A stretch of 8,012 nucleotides of DNA, taken from NCBI GenBank assembly GCA_016194795.1, contig JACQAX010000342.1:1-8012 (forward strand), given 5' to 3'. The translations under genes and the position numbers were made by a program. Position 1 is the stretch's first letter. The number at the start of each line of letters is the position of its first letter. The notes under the pieces are model-generated. The model was not told the DNA's origin. It worked only from the letters and a program-made list of their open reading frames with translations, and did no database searches. Shown in pieces: positions 1-7,378 of this stretch. This DNA is from Deltaproteobacteria bacterium (lineage in GTDB: Bacteria; Bdellovibrionota; UBA1018; UBA923).

Positions 1-391
1 GCAGGATCGAGAGGTTGTTGTTCATCGCCATGTAGACGTTGGCGAGCGTCTGCGCCTCGACGCCCTGGGAGGCGTCGACGACGAGGATCGCGCCCTCACA
101 GGCGGCCAGGCTTCGCGAGACTTCGTAGGTGAAGTCGACGTGTCCCGGCGTATCGATCAGGTTCAGAAGATAGGTCTTTCCGTCCTTGGCCTTGTAGTTG
201 AGACGCACCGTTTGCGCCTTGATCGTAATACCGCGCTCTTTCTCGATATCCATGTTATCGAGGTACTGCTCTTCCATTTCGCGCTGCGAAACGGTGCCGG
301 TCGCCTCGATAAGACGATCGGCTAACGTCGACTTGCCGTGGTCGATGTGCGCAATAATAGAGAAGTTACGGATGTTTTTTTCTTCAGCCAT
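1..391 (-). CDS. lepA: Elongation factor 4 (LepA), N-terminal GTPase part, cut by the window edge
   Basis: LepA/EF4 is a ribosome-associated translational GTPase that acts on stalled or mis-translocated ribosomes in the cytoplasm. Reading leftward from the ATG at 391-389 gives 130 residues, open to the window edge. The family's usual length is about 600, so only the start of the G domain is here. Visible GTPase motifs are the P-loop AHIDHGKST (14-22), the switch I segment ERGITIK (52-58) and the G3 motif DTPGH (80-84). The stretch EEQYLDNMDIEKERGITIKA (40-59) and the NLIDTPGHVDF segment fit LepA better than TypA/BipA or EF-G. No clear Shine-Dalgarno sequence precedes the ATG. The gene is head-to-head with rlmD across 43 bp. 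Identification is strong; the rest of the protein lies outside the window. Confidence 0.95.
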   Translation of the reverse strand, partial: MAEEKNIRNFSIIAHIDHGKSTLADRLIEATGTVSQREMEEQYLDNMDIEKERGITIKAQTVRLNYKAKDGKTYLLNLIDTPGHVDFTYEVSRSLAACEGAILVVDASQGVEAQTLANVYMAMNNNLSIL

Positions 392-434
392 GTCGCGAGT
401 TTTAAGAAAGTTTAACGAGAGTTAGCATACAACT
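392..434. promoter_or_regulatory. Divergent lepA/rlmD spacer, 43 bp
   Basis: This AT-richer spacer must hold, or lie beside, the start signals of both genes. A possible -10 for rlmD is TAGCAT at 423-428, with a weak -35 (TTTAAG, 401-406) 16 bp upstream. That would start transcription at or next to the ATG at 435, giving an almost leaderless message. Neither gene has a convincing Shine-Dalgarno sequence here. The promoter reading is inference from weak matches. Confidence 0.3.
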
Positions 435-1598
435 ATGATGAAGGTAAATGACATCGTCGAGCTGCGGATCGATCGGATGAGCTACGGGCCCGCTGCAGTG
501 GGTCGTATTCAGCTGCCAGGCGAGCCCCGCGCGATGGTCGTTTTCGTCCGAGGCGCCGCTCCCGGCGAGCAGGTCTCCGCGAAGTTGACTAAAAACAACA
601 AGAGTTACTGGGAAGCCGAGCTTGTCGAAGTGCTCGAGCGCTCGCCGAAGCGAGCCGAGCCGCCCTGCCCCGTTTTTGGCCGCTGCGGCGGCTGCCAATG
701 GCAGCATCTGAGCTACGAGAGCCAGCTCGAGGCGAAGGCCGAGATCCTGGTCCATCAGCTGGCCCGCACGACGAAGATCGACGAGGCCGAGCTCCGCACG
801 AAGCTCACGACGCATGCCGCTCCGAGCCCCCTCGGCTACCGCGCCCGCCTTCAAGTCCACGGCGACAAGAAAGGGATCGGCTATTTCGCCGAATCCTCCC
901 ACAAGATCGTCCACACCGAGCGGTGCCCGATCGCGCATCCCAAAATCCAGGCCGCGTGGACCGAGTTCGTCACCAAGAGACCTCTGGCCGAGATGGCTTC
1001 GGCCACGGGCCAGTACAAGATCGAGTGGTCGGTGACCGACACCGGACAGGTGAGCGAGGCGGTCAACCGCAAGCACGGAGCGTTCGGCTTCACGCAGGTC
1101 AACCCCGAGCAAAACACCGTGCTCGCCGGCATCGTGGCCGAGCTGGCCGGGTCGGGTGACGTGCTGCTGGATCTTTTCGGCGGCGACGGGAATCTGACGA
1201 ACGCGCTGACCGGCAAGTTCGCGCGGATCGTGTCGGTCGACTCGTTCAACGAAGGCGAGGATCCGACCTCGCTTGGCGGTCCGCTCGCCTCCGGACGGAC
1301 TTTCGTGAAGGAGCGGGTGGAAGATTTTCTCGTCGAAAAGCGCTGGCTGGATTGGGGAGTGGAGCGACCGGACTGCATCATCGCCGATCCGCCCAGAAAC
1401 GGATTACGGGAGGCCGCGGGCCGAACTGCTGGCCTGCAAGCCCCCCGTATCATCCTCGTTTCGTGCGATCCGTCCACTCTGGCGCGGGACCTGACTGCTT
1501 TCACTTCATCCCGCTACCGGATCGGCCGGATCCACCTGATCGACATGTTTCCACAAACCTACCATATGGAAACCGTCGTCGAGCTCACCGCTTACTGA
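435..1598 (+). CDS. rlmD: 23S rRNA (uracil-5)-methyltransferase, RlmD/RumA family
   Basis: A SAM-dependent methyltransferase that makes 5-methyluridine in RNA; family members act on 23S rRNA (U1939 in E. coli) or tRNA (TrmA). It has 387 residues against about 430 for E. coli RlmD. An N-terminal TRAM domain spans about 3-66 (MSYGPAAVGR at 15-24). Four cysteines fit the family's 4Fe-4S site: C78, C84 and C87 in PCPVFGRCGGC, and C164. The Rossmann domain carries motif I LLDLFGGDGNLT (244-255) and IIADPPRNGL (315-324). The catalytic cysteine is C344 in SCDPSTLARDL, and E379 in the terminal MFPQTYHMETVVEL is the likely general base. The Fe-S cysteines favour RlmD-like over TrmA; RlmC or RlmCD specificity cannot be excluded. 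Motif I has Gly-Gly where Cys-Gly or Ser-Gly is more usual. ATGs at 435 and 438 are both possible starts. Its stop overlaps the stop of the convergent lipoprotein gene. Confidence 0.9.
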   Translation: MMKVNDIVELRIDRMSYGPAAVGRIQLPGEPRAMVVFVRGAAPGEQVSAKLTKNNKSYWEAELVEVLERSPKRAEPPCPVFGRCGGCQWQHLSYESQLEAKAEILVHQLARTTKIDEAELRTKLTTHAAPSPLGYRARLQVHGDKKGIGYFAESSHKIVHTERCPIAHPKIQAAWTEFVTKRPLAEMASATGQYKIEWSVTDTGQVSEAVNRKHGAFGFTQVNPEQNTVLAGIVAELAGSGDVLLDLFGGDGNLTNALTGKFARIVSVDSFNEGEDPTSLGGPLASGRTFVKERVEDFLVEKRWLDWGVERPDCIIADPPRNGLREAAGRTAGLQAPRIILVSCDPSTLARDLTAFTSSRYRIGRIHLIDMFPQTYHMETVVELTAY

Positions 1599-2578
1599 GC
1601 AGCTTTGCAGCTGAGCGAGGCGCCCGAGGTGAAACCGCACGGCGCGAAGCTCACGCACGCGTTCACGCGGTTGCCGGGAGCGCCGCTCTGGCCACTACCC
1701 GACTGCTTGCCCTGGTTGCCCTTCTGCTGGTTGCCCTTCGAAGGCTGCTTGCCCTTCTCGGGAGCCGGCGTCGGAGTCGGAGCAGGCGTCGGATGCTCGT
1801 GCTTGCCCTTGTCAGGCGCGGGCACGACGACCGGGCTGCTCTTGCCCTTCTCCTGATTGCCCTTGCCCGGAGCGGGCGTAGGCGCAGGGACCGGATGCGG
1901 CTGCTTGCCGTTGTGGTCGCGGTCATGGTCGCGGTCGTGGTCACGGTCGCGATCCGGAGCCGGCGTGGTCGGAGCCGGAGTCGTCGGAGCAGGCGAGCTC
2001 GGAGCCGGCGTGGTCGGTACCGGCTGGTCGTCAGCCGCGGCCACGAACTCGAGCGAGAGCGCCGAGCCTTCGACCGGCAGGTTCGCGAAGTTGAACGCCG
2101 TCGTCACTTCGATCTGAGTGACCTTCTTGGCGTCGTCGATCGCGACCTTACCCGACGCGAGCCCTTTCAGCTCGACCGGACAGCCGTCCAGCTCGCTGAA
2201 GCGGGCACCGACCGTCAGCGGAACCTGGAAGGTTCCGTCGGCGTTGATCGCGCCCGAGCCCACGATCTGCTCCGACTGGTTCTTGATGGCGATCGCCATG
2301 CGAACACCGTCGGCGTCGATGTGGAAAGGACCCACTTCCTGCAACAACGAGATCTGAGCAGGGCTCAGCTGGCACTGGCTCAAGTCGAACGCAGCCCCAG
2401 TCGCAGCCGCGGCGGCACCATTACCGCAGTCAGCTTCGAACTGAGTCGAGATCGAGGCGGCGGCGATGGCCGGAGCCGTTTCTCCTCCGCCGGACTTCTT
2501 GGCAGCGGATTTGCCGCACGCTCCGAGGCTCAACGCCAGGACAAAAACAGGCAGACACTTAATCAGGTTCTGGTTCAT
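1592..2578 (-). CDS. Uncharacterised lipoprotein with a Pro/Thr- and Asp/Arg/His-rich low-complexity region
   Basis: I do not recognise a family. The 328-residue product starts with a lysine-bearing, hydrophobic signal peptide and a lipobox LGAC, so C21 should be lipidated. Residues about 40-182 look folded, with paired cysteines C51 and C69, then C133, and a beta-like pattern (GTFQVPLTVGARFSEL). Residues 187-300 are low complexity: TTPAP repeats (189-208), a DRDH repeat (209-222), then alternating Pro-Ala-Thr and Lys-Gly-Asn-Gln-rich stretches. A short cysteine-bearing tail follows (C308, C314, C324). The six cysteines after the lipobox could form disulfides in the periplasm or on the surface. 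The start is supported by AAGGGGGA about 8 nt upstream of the ATG at 2578-2576. It is transcribed away from the TPR gene and converges on rlmD with a 7-bp stop overlap. The low-complexity region could be a wall-spanning tether; that is inference. Confidence 0.85.
   Translation of the reverse strand: MNQNLIKCLPVFVLALSLGACGKSAAKKSGGGETAPAIAAASISTQFEADCGNGAAAAATGAAFDLSQCQLSPAQISLLQEVGPFHIDADGVRMAIAIKNQSEQIVGSGAINADGTFQVPLTVGARFSELDGCPVELKGLASGKVAIDDAKKVTQIEVTTAFNFANLPVEGSALSLEFVAAADDQPVPTTPAPSSPAPTTPAPTTPAPDRDRDHDRDHDRDHNGKQPHPVPAPTPAPGKGNQEKGKSSPVVVPAPDKGKHEHPTPAPTPTPAPEKGKQPSKGNQQKGNQGKQSGSGQSGAPGNRVNACVSFAPCGFTSGASLSCKAAQ
1915..1950. repeat. Tandem 6-bp GGTCNN repeat, six copies, inside the lipoprotein gene
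   Basis: Six consecutive hexamers start with GGTC (GGTCGC, GGTCAT, GGTCGC, GGTCGT, GGTCAC, GGTCGC). Read on the minus strand they encode the alternating Asp-Arg-Asp-His stretch of the lipoprotein, roughly three 12-bp DRDH units. The unit is a multiple of three, so copy-number change would alter length without breaking the frame. Confidence 0.85.
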
Positions 2579-2635
2579 TTCAGGTTTCCCCCTTTTCCGT
2601 GGCGGGTCCTAGTGCAAAGATGCTGCCAATGCCGC

Positions 2636-2664
2636 TTGACACGCATTCCTGCGCTTCCTACTCT
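2636..2664 (+). promoter_or_regulatory. Candidate sigma-70-type promoter for the TPR-rodZ operon
   Basis: A perfect -35 hexamer TTGACA (2636-2641) is followed, after a 17-bp spacer, by TACTCT (2659-2664), a weak -10. Transcription would begin near 2670-2671, leaving a leader of only about 14 nt that just includes the AAGGAG ribosome-binding site. The consensus -35 and exact spacing support it. The weak -10 and very short leader weaken it. Confidence 0.4.
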
Positions 2665-2669
2665 TTAAG

Positions 2670-2675
2670 AAGGAG
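2670..2675 (+). promoter_or_regulatory. Ribosome-binding site that decides the TPR gene start
   Basis: AAGGAG lies 9 nt before the ATG at 2685 but directly abuts the earlier in-frame ATG at 2676. Only 2685 is properly spaced, so the nine bases from 2676 are leader, not coding. Confidence 0.8.
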
Positions 2676-2684
2676 ATGCTACGC

Positions 2685-3470
2685 ATGGCGCCCAACAATT
2701 TCCGAACCAGCATTATTGCAATTTGCGCCGCTAGCGCATTGCTTTGCGCATCGTGTGCAACGAGCGCGGTAAAAGAAAACGACGTCTCGACACCAGAGAA
2801 GAAGAGCAAGTTGCTGGGAGACATGGGCACGGCCGCGTTGATACGCCGAGACTTCCCTCAGGCGATCGAGGATCTGCGCAAGGCGCTGATCGCCAACGAG
2901 ACCAACCTCGATGCCCGCAACAACCTCGGCCTCGCCTACTGGGAAATGGGACAAAAGGCGATGGCGAGAGCCGAATTCAAGCGTGTTCTCGAGCAGAACC
3001 CGAAATACTCCGACGCGTACGTGAACCTCGGCGCCGCCGATCTGTCGGACGGCAGGCTCACGGAGGCGCGCGCGTATTTCGAGAAGGCTCTCCAGAACAT
3101 GGAGTACAAGACGCGCCATCGCGCGCTGACCAACCTTGCGCAGGTCGCGCTCCGCGAAAACAACCTCGATGAGGCACGCCGTATACTGTACCAATCCATT
3201 CAAGCGAATCCCGAATTCTGCATGTCGCATTTTCTGCTGGGCACCGTATACATGCGAGACCACAACTCGAAGGCGGCCGCCGGCGAGTTCGCGAAATCGA
3301 TCCGCTCGACCTGCGCCGGCAACGTCGAAGGCCACTACCAGCTCGGGATCGCCTATCTGGCCGCCAAGCAGTACGACAAGGCCCGCGCCGAGTTCGCGCT
3401 GTTGATCGACCAGTTTCCACAAACCGTCCAGGCGCAGCAGGCAGCTGATCAATTGAGGTTCGTTCCATGA
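2685..3470 (+). CDS. TPR-repeat lipoprotein, PilF/PilW-like
   Basis: A 261-residue protein built almost entirely of tetratricopeptide repeats after an N-terminal export signal. TPR proteins of this kind are periplasmic-side scaffolds; PilF/PilW is the pilotin for type IV pilus secretin assembly. The hydrophobic segment SIIAICAASALLCASC (9-24) is followed by C24, the likely lipidated residue, although Cys rather than Leu sits at -3, so the lipobox is irregular. Six TPR units can be laid out by eye at about 42-75, 76-109, 110-143, 146-179, 180-213 and 215-248, with recurring signatures such as NNLGLAYWEMG, VNLGAADLSDG and QLGIAYLAAKQYDKA. Two further cysteines (C179, C210) could pair. The last codons overlap rodZ (ATGA), so the two are translationally coupled. 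Many Gammaproteobacteria also have pilF directly before rodZ, which supports the assignment, but no other pilus gene is here and a different scaffold role is possible. Confidence 0.85.
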   Translation: MAPNNFRTSIIAICAASALLCASCATSAVKENDVSTPEKKSKLLGDMGTAALIRRDFPQAIEDLRKALIANETNLDARNNLGLAYWEMGQKAMARAEFKRVLEQNPKYSDAYVNLGAADLSDGRLTEARAYFEKALQNMEYKTRHRALTNLAQVALRENNLDEARRILYQSIQANPEFCMSHFLLGTVYMRDHNSKAAAGEFAKSIRSTCAGNVEGHYQLGIAYLAAKQYDKARAEFALLIDQFPQTVQAQQAADQLRFVP

Positions 3471-4615
3471 TGGAAACCAAGCCGCAGCTCGGCCTCGGCG
3501 AATATCTACGCGGCGAGCGCGAGAAGCGGCACATCACGATCGAGCAGGTCGCCTCGGCGACGAAGATCAACATCAAGCTGCTCCACGCGCTTGAAGGCGA
3601 CAATTACGACGCACTGCCGGCTAAACCGTTCGTCCGGGGCTTCGTCACCAGCTATACACGCTACGTCGGTCTCGACCATCGCGAGGTGCTCGCGCGTTTC
3701 GACATCTTTCTCGACGAGAAGAGCGGGCAGAAGTTCAAACGCCCGAACGATGCCCCCCACATCTTCGTCGAGCGCGAAGGGCAGTCCGAGAACAGCAAGA
3801 CGTGGCTGAGCATCGCCATGGTGATCTTCATCGTCGTCGGCGTCCTCGTCTTCGCCATCCTGAAACCCTCGCTCAAGCACCACCGCGGCCGCGGGAAAGA
3901 CAAAACCACGGTCACCAACGAGGACATCGTCACGGTCGTTCCGCCGCCTACCGATTCGGCGCCCATCATGGCGGCTCCGCTCAAGCCGGATACCGCGTCC
4001 CAGCTCCCGCAGGGACCGCAGAACGCCAAGCCAGGCAACGTCGAGCTCGAAACGGCGATCAAGCCGGAAGCGGCGCAGACCAAAACCGAAGCCGAGCCGC
4101 CGGTGCCGGTGAAGCCTGAGCCCAAGGCAGCGGAGAAACCAAAGCCTGAACCCGTCGTCGCGGAGCGGCCGCAAGCCAAGGTGGCCGAAAAACCGAAGAA
4201 GCCCGAGCCGACCGCGGCAGCCGTCGCCGTCGCGCCCGCCGCCGCCGAAAAGCCCGCACCGGTCGCCGGCACGTCTGAAAAAGTGAAGCTCCCGCCGATC
4301 CCGAACAATGAGGTGAAGTACCGCCTCGTCGTCCGCGCGATCGACGACGCCTGGGTGAAGTATCAAGTCGACGATCGCCCTCTCCAGCAATACACGCTGA
4401 AAAAGGATAAGGTGATCTTCGTTCGTGCGCGGAGCAGCATCCGCTTCACCAGCGCGAAGCCCACCGCGCTCGAAATCTCTTACGATAACAAAGAATTTCG
4501 CCCGTATGGAAACGGTGCGAAAACGATCATCATGCCCAAAGACGCAGAGAGTCAGTACAAGGCCGCTCCGTTTGTCGACCCAAACCCCATCTACTTATCC
4601 ACACCAAACCACTGA
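3467..4615 (+). CDS. rodZ: RodZ-like cytoskeletal membrane protein
   Basis: RodZ links the MreB cytoskeleton to the peptidoglycan elongation machinery and helps set rod shape. The 382-residue product has the family architecture: a cytoplasmic helix-turn-helix domain (about 8-75; LGEYLRGEREKRHITIEQVA, ending LPAKPFVRGFVTSYTRYVGL), a single membrane span (about 114-133, WLSIAMVIFIVVGVLVFAIL), a long Pro/Ala/Lys/Glu-rich periplasmic linker (about 135-280) and a C-terminal beta domain of DUF4115 type (about 284-358, YRLVVRAIDDAWVKYQVDD). F59 and Y63 align by eye with aromatic residues that contact MreB in studied homologues. The start at 3467 overlaps the TPR gene stop as ATGA and has TGAGG 8 nt upstream. 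No ispG follows, unlike the common gammaproteobacterial order. The final codons (Leu-Ser-Thr) fall within a perfect DnaA-box sequence. Family assignment is firm. Confidence 0.9.
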   Translation: MMETKPQLGLGEYLRGEREKRHITIEQVASATKINIKLLHALEGDNYDALPAKPFVRGFVTSYTRYVGLDHREVLARFDIFLDEKSGQKFKRPNDAPHIFVEREGQSENSKTWLSIAMVIFIVVGVLVFAILKPSLKHHRGRGKDKTTVTNEDIVTVVPPPTDSAPIMAAPLKPDTASQLPQGPQNAKPGNVELETAIKPEAAQTKTEAEPPVPVKPEPKAAEKPKPEPVVAERPQAKVAEKPKKPEPTAAAVAVAPAAAEKPAPVAGTSEKVKLPPIPNNEVKYRLVVRAIDDAWVKYQVDDRPLQQYTLKKDKVIFVRARSSIRFTSAKPTALEISYDNKEFRPYGNGAKTIIMPKDAESQYKAAPFVDPNPIYLSTPNH

Positions 4616-4704
4616 GTTATCCACAGATCTTAACCCCTTGATTTACTGAGCCAATAGGGGTCAAACAACCACTTATCCACACGTGTGTGCGATAGTTATC
4701 CCCA
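4595..4704 (+). other. DnaA-box cluster (three perfect TTATCCACA and one TTATCCCCA)
   Basis: Perfect TTATCCACA sequences, the E. coli high-affinity DnaA-box consensus, occur at 4595-4603, 4617-4625 and 4673-4681. A single-mismatch copy, TTATCCCCA, is at 4696-4704. All face the same way. They form two doublets with internal spacing of 22 and 23 bp, about 78 bp apart. The first members share ACTTATCCACAC (4593-4604, 4671-4682) and the second members share AGTTATCC (4615-4622, 4694-4701), as if a doublet had been duplicated. An 8-bp palindrome, ACACGTGT, sits at 4679-4686 across the edge of the third box. The first box lies in the last codons of rodZ. No gene starts here, so a promoter-autoregulation role is unlikely. 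DnaA binding is inferred from sequence only. Confidence 0.65.
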
Positions 4705-4843
4705 ATTCCTGCTCCAGAAGCGCGTTTTCACCGACAACCCATTTTGGAACTACTCGCAAAGCCGCAATCAGAGCTGATCTTGCCAATTGTACGAATATTG
4801 TTGAGGCGAGAAAGCCGCTCCTGCCGCTGATCTTGGGAAGTCT
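4616..4843. other. Low-GC intergenic region between convergent rodZ and lptF
   Basis: This 228-bp gap has no credible gene. Counting 4621-4800 gives about 84 G/C in 180 bases (47%), clearly below the flanking genes. It holds three of the four DnaA-box sequences and an imperfect 25-bp direct repeat. An ACCCCT/AGGGGT inverted repeat (4633-4638, 4656-4661) is separated by 17 nt and lacks a T-tract. I see no convincing intrinsic terminator for either converging gene. Confidence 0.7.
4758..4835. repeat. Imperfect 25-bp direct repeat, period 53 bp
   Basis: The pattern AAAGCCGC, seven unrelated bases, then GCTGATCTTG occurs at 4758-4782 and again at 4811-4835. The two constant blocks (8 and 10 bp) are identical and the 7-bp spacer length is conserved. 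Both copies are non-coding and lie just beyond the DnaA-box cluster. Function unknown. Confidence 0.7.
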
Positions 4844-5911
4844 TCACCAGGCCGATCGCCTGAAACTCGCTACAGCAAACGGGATCACGGCAAGGTTCGA
4901 GATCTGCATGGCCAAGAACGGCGGAATGGCGCCCTTCTCGGCGAGTGTGGCGCCCATGATGTGCAGGCCCCAGTAGACGACGACGACGGCGAAAGCGACG
5001 AAGATCGCGTTCGACTTCACGCTACGCATGCGGACGACGCCGAGGCCCACGCCGAGCACGCCGAAGAGCAACGGCGCGATGGCGAGCGCGATGCGTTTCC
5101 AGTACTCGATGGCGTACTCCTGATAGCGCGAGTAATCGCCCTCGAACTTCGTCATCTGGCTCTTGAGGTCGTCGGCGTCGAGCGTCTTGGCGTACTTGAT
5201 TTCGTCGACGCGGCCTTCCTCGACCTTGAGCATGATGCGGTACTCGCCGAAATCGATCTTCTCGTAGTAGTTGCGGGCGATGTCGGAGCGGTGGATGCTG
5301 CCGTCGTCAAGCTTCAAGATCGCCGCCGCGCTGAGCTCGCTCTCGGTCTTGAGCGGAATCACCTCACCGGTCTTGGAAAGGATGGCCATCGGATTCTTCG
5401 AGTCGCGGTCGTCGAAGATGAAGACGCCGCTCATCTTGTTGTGCGCGACGTCCACCTTGTCGGCGTAGACGAGCAGGTCGAAGAAACCCTCGGTGAAGGT
5501 GCCTTCCTTCAGATTCGAGACGACCTTCGTGTTGCCGAGCTTCACGATGGTCTTCTTGAACTCGCGGTTGCCCCACGGGATGAAGAAGTACGTGAGATAG
5601 AACACGCACGCCGCCACGATGATCGAGAGCAGCGCCACGGGCAGGTACATGCGCAGGAGCGAGATGCCCGAGGCCTTGAGCGCGACGATCTCCGAGTCGG
5701 CGCTGAGGCGCCCGAAGCCCACGAGCGTCGCGACGAGAAAGCTCACCGGCATGACCACGGGCAGGAACGCCGCCGAGAGGTAGACGGTCATCTTCGCCAG
5801 GAGCGTGAGCCCCACGCCGTGGTTGATGAAATAGTCGGCGAGCCTCACCACCTGGAACATCAGGAAGACGAACATGAAGAACACGAAGCCGCCGAAGAAC
5901 GGGTAGAGCAC
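4844..5911 (-). CDS. lptF: LptF/LptG (YjgP/YjgQ) family permease
   Basis: An inner-membrane subunit of the LptB2FG ABC transporter, which extracts lipopolysaccharide and passes it to LptC across the periplasm. From the GTG at 5911-5909 there are 355 residues: three membrane spans near the N-terminus (about 4-26, 44-68, 88-110), a periplasmic beta-jellyroll-like domain (about 115-265), and three C-terminal spans (about 272-294, 302-322, 330-350). The family hallmark GRLSADSEIVALKASGISLL is at 67-86. Coding potential continues upstream of the GTG in the same frame as IKIYRYIFAEV, matching the usual RYI..E start of the family. The true start is therefore probably upstream, at a rare ATT (5941-5939) touching the stop of the preceding transferase gene, or at ATC (5935-5933). 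No ATG, GTG or TTG lies between. Only one paralogue is present, so LptF versus LptG is undecided; lptF is the default name. Confidence 0.85.
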   Translation of the reverse strand: MLYPFFGGFVFFMFVFLMFQVVRLADYFINHGVGLTLLAKMTVYLSAAFLPVVMPVSFLVATLVGFGRLSADSEIVALKASGISLLRMYLPVALLSIIVAACVFYLTYFFIPWGNREFKKTIVKLGNTKVVSNLKEGTFTEGFFDLLVYADKVDVAHNKMSGVFIFDDRDSKNPMAILSKTGEVIPLKTESELSAAAILKLDDGSIHRSDIARNYYEKIDFGEYRIMLKVEEGRVDEIKYAKTLDADDLKSQMTKFEGDYSRYQEYAIEYWKRIALAIAPLLFGVLGVGLGVVRMRSVKSNAIFVAFAVVVVYWGLHIMGATLAEKGAIPPFLAMQISNLAVIPFAVASFRRSAW

Positions 5912-5936
5912 CTCGGCGAAGATGTACCTATAGATC

Positions 5937-7331
<1,395 letters not shown>

Positions 7332-7349
7332 CTCTGGTACCGAATCCCT

Positions 7350-7378
7350 AATATGAAACAAGACGTTAGCGTAAGCAA
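7350..7378 (-). promoter_or_regulatory. Possible promoter of the transferase-lptF operon, inside the aminopeptidase start
   Basis: On the minus strand TTGCTT (7378-7373) and CATATT (7355-7350) are separated by exactly 17 bp. Transcription would start near 7343, giving a leader of roughly a dozen bases before the ATG at 7331. The hexamers match consensus only partly (3/6 and 4/6). The elements overlap the first codons of the divergent gene. Confidence 0.25.

Noticed and set aside
402..1112. 236-residue minus-strand frame opposite rlmD
   Set aside because: rlmD has full family motifs on the other strand; this frame shows no domain and has no supporting start signal.
1548..1560. GTTTCCACAAACC, repeated near 3413, as DnaA-box-like sequence
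   Set aside because: Each lies inside a coding region, specifies a Phe-Pro-Gln-Thr segment in both proteins, and differs from the DnaA consensus at two positions; coincidence of codon use is simpler.
1602..1616. CAGCT-TTGC-AGCTG hairpin at the rlmD/lipoprotein junction as a terminator
   Set aside because: Five-base-pair stem, no T-tract on either strand, and it lies within the lipoprotein coding region.
1352..2668. Arg-rich 438-residue frame on the plus strand
   Set aside because: Overlaps the 3' part of rlmD and lies opposite the lipoprotein gene. Its Arg/Ser-rich composition is typical of a shadow frame and no domain is visible.
4633..4661. ACCCCT/AGGGGT inverted repeat as a rodZ terminator
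   Set aside because: Only six base pairs around a 17-nt loop, with no following T-run.
4683..4976. 97-residue plus-strand frame in the rodZ-lptF gap
   Set aside because: Runs into lptF in antisense, has no ribosome-binding site, starts within the DnaA-box cluster, and its sequence matches nothing I recognise.
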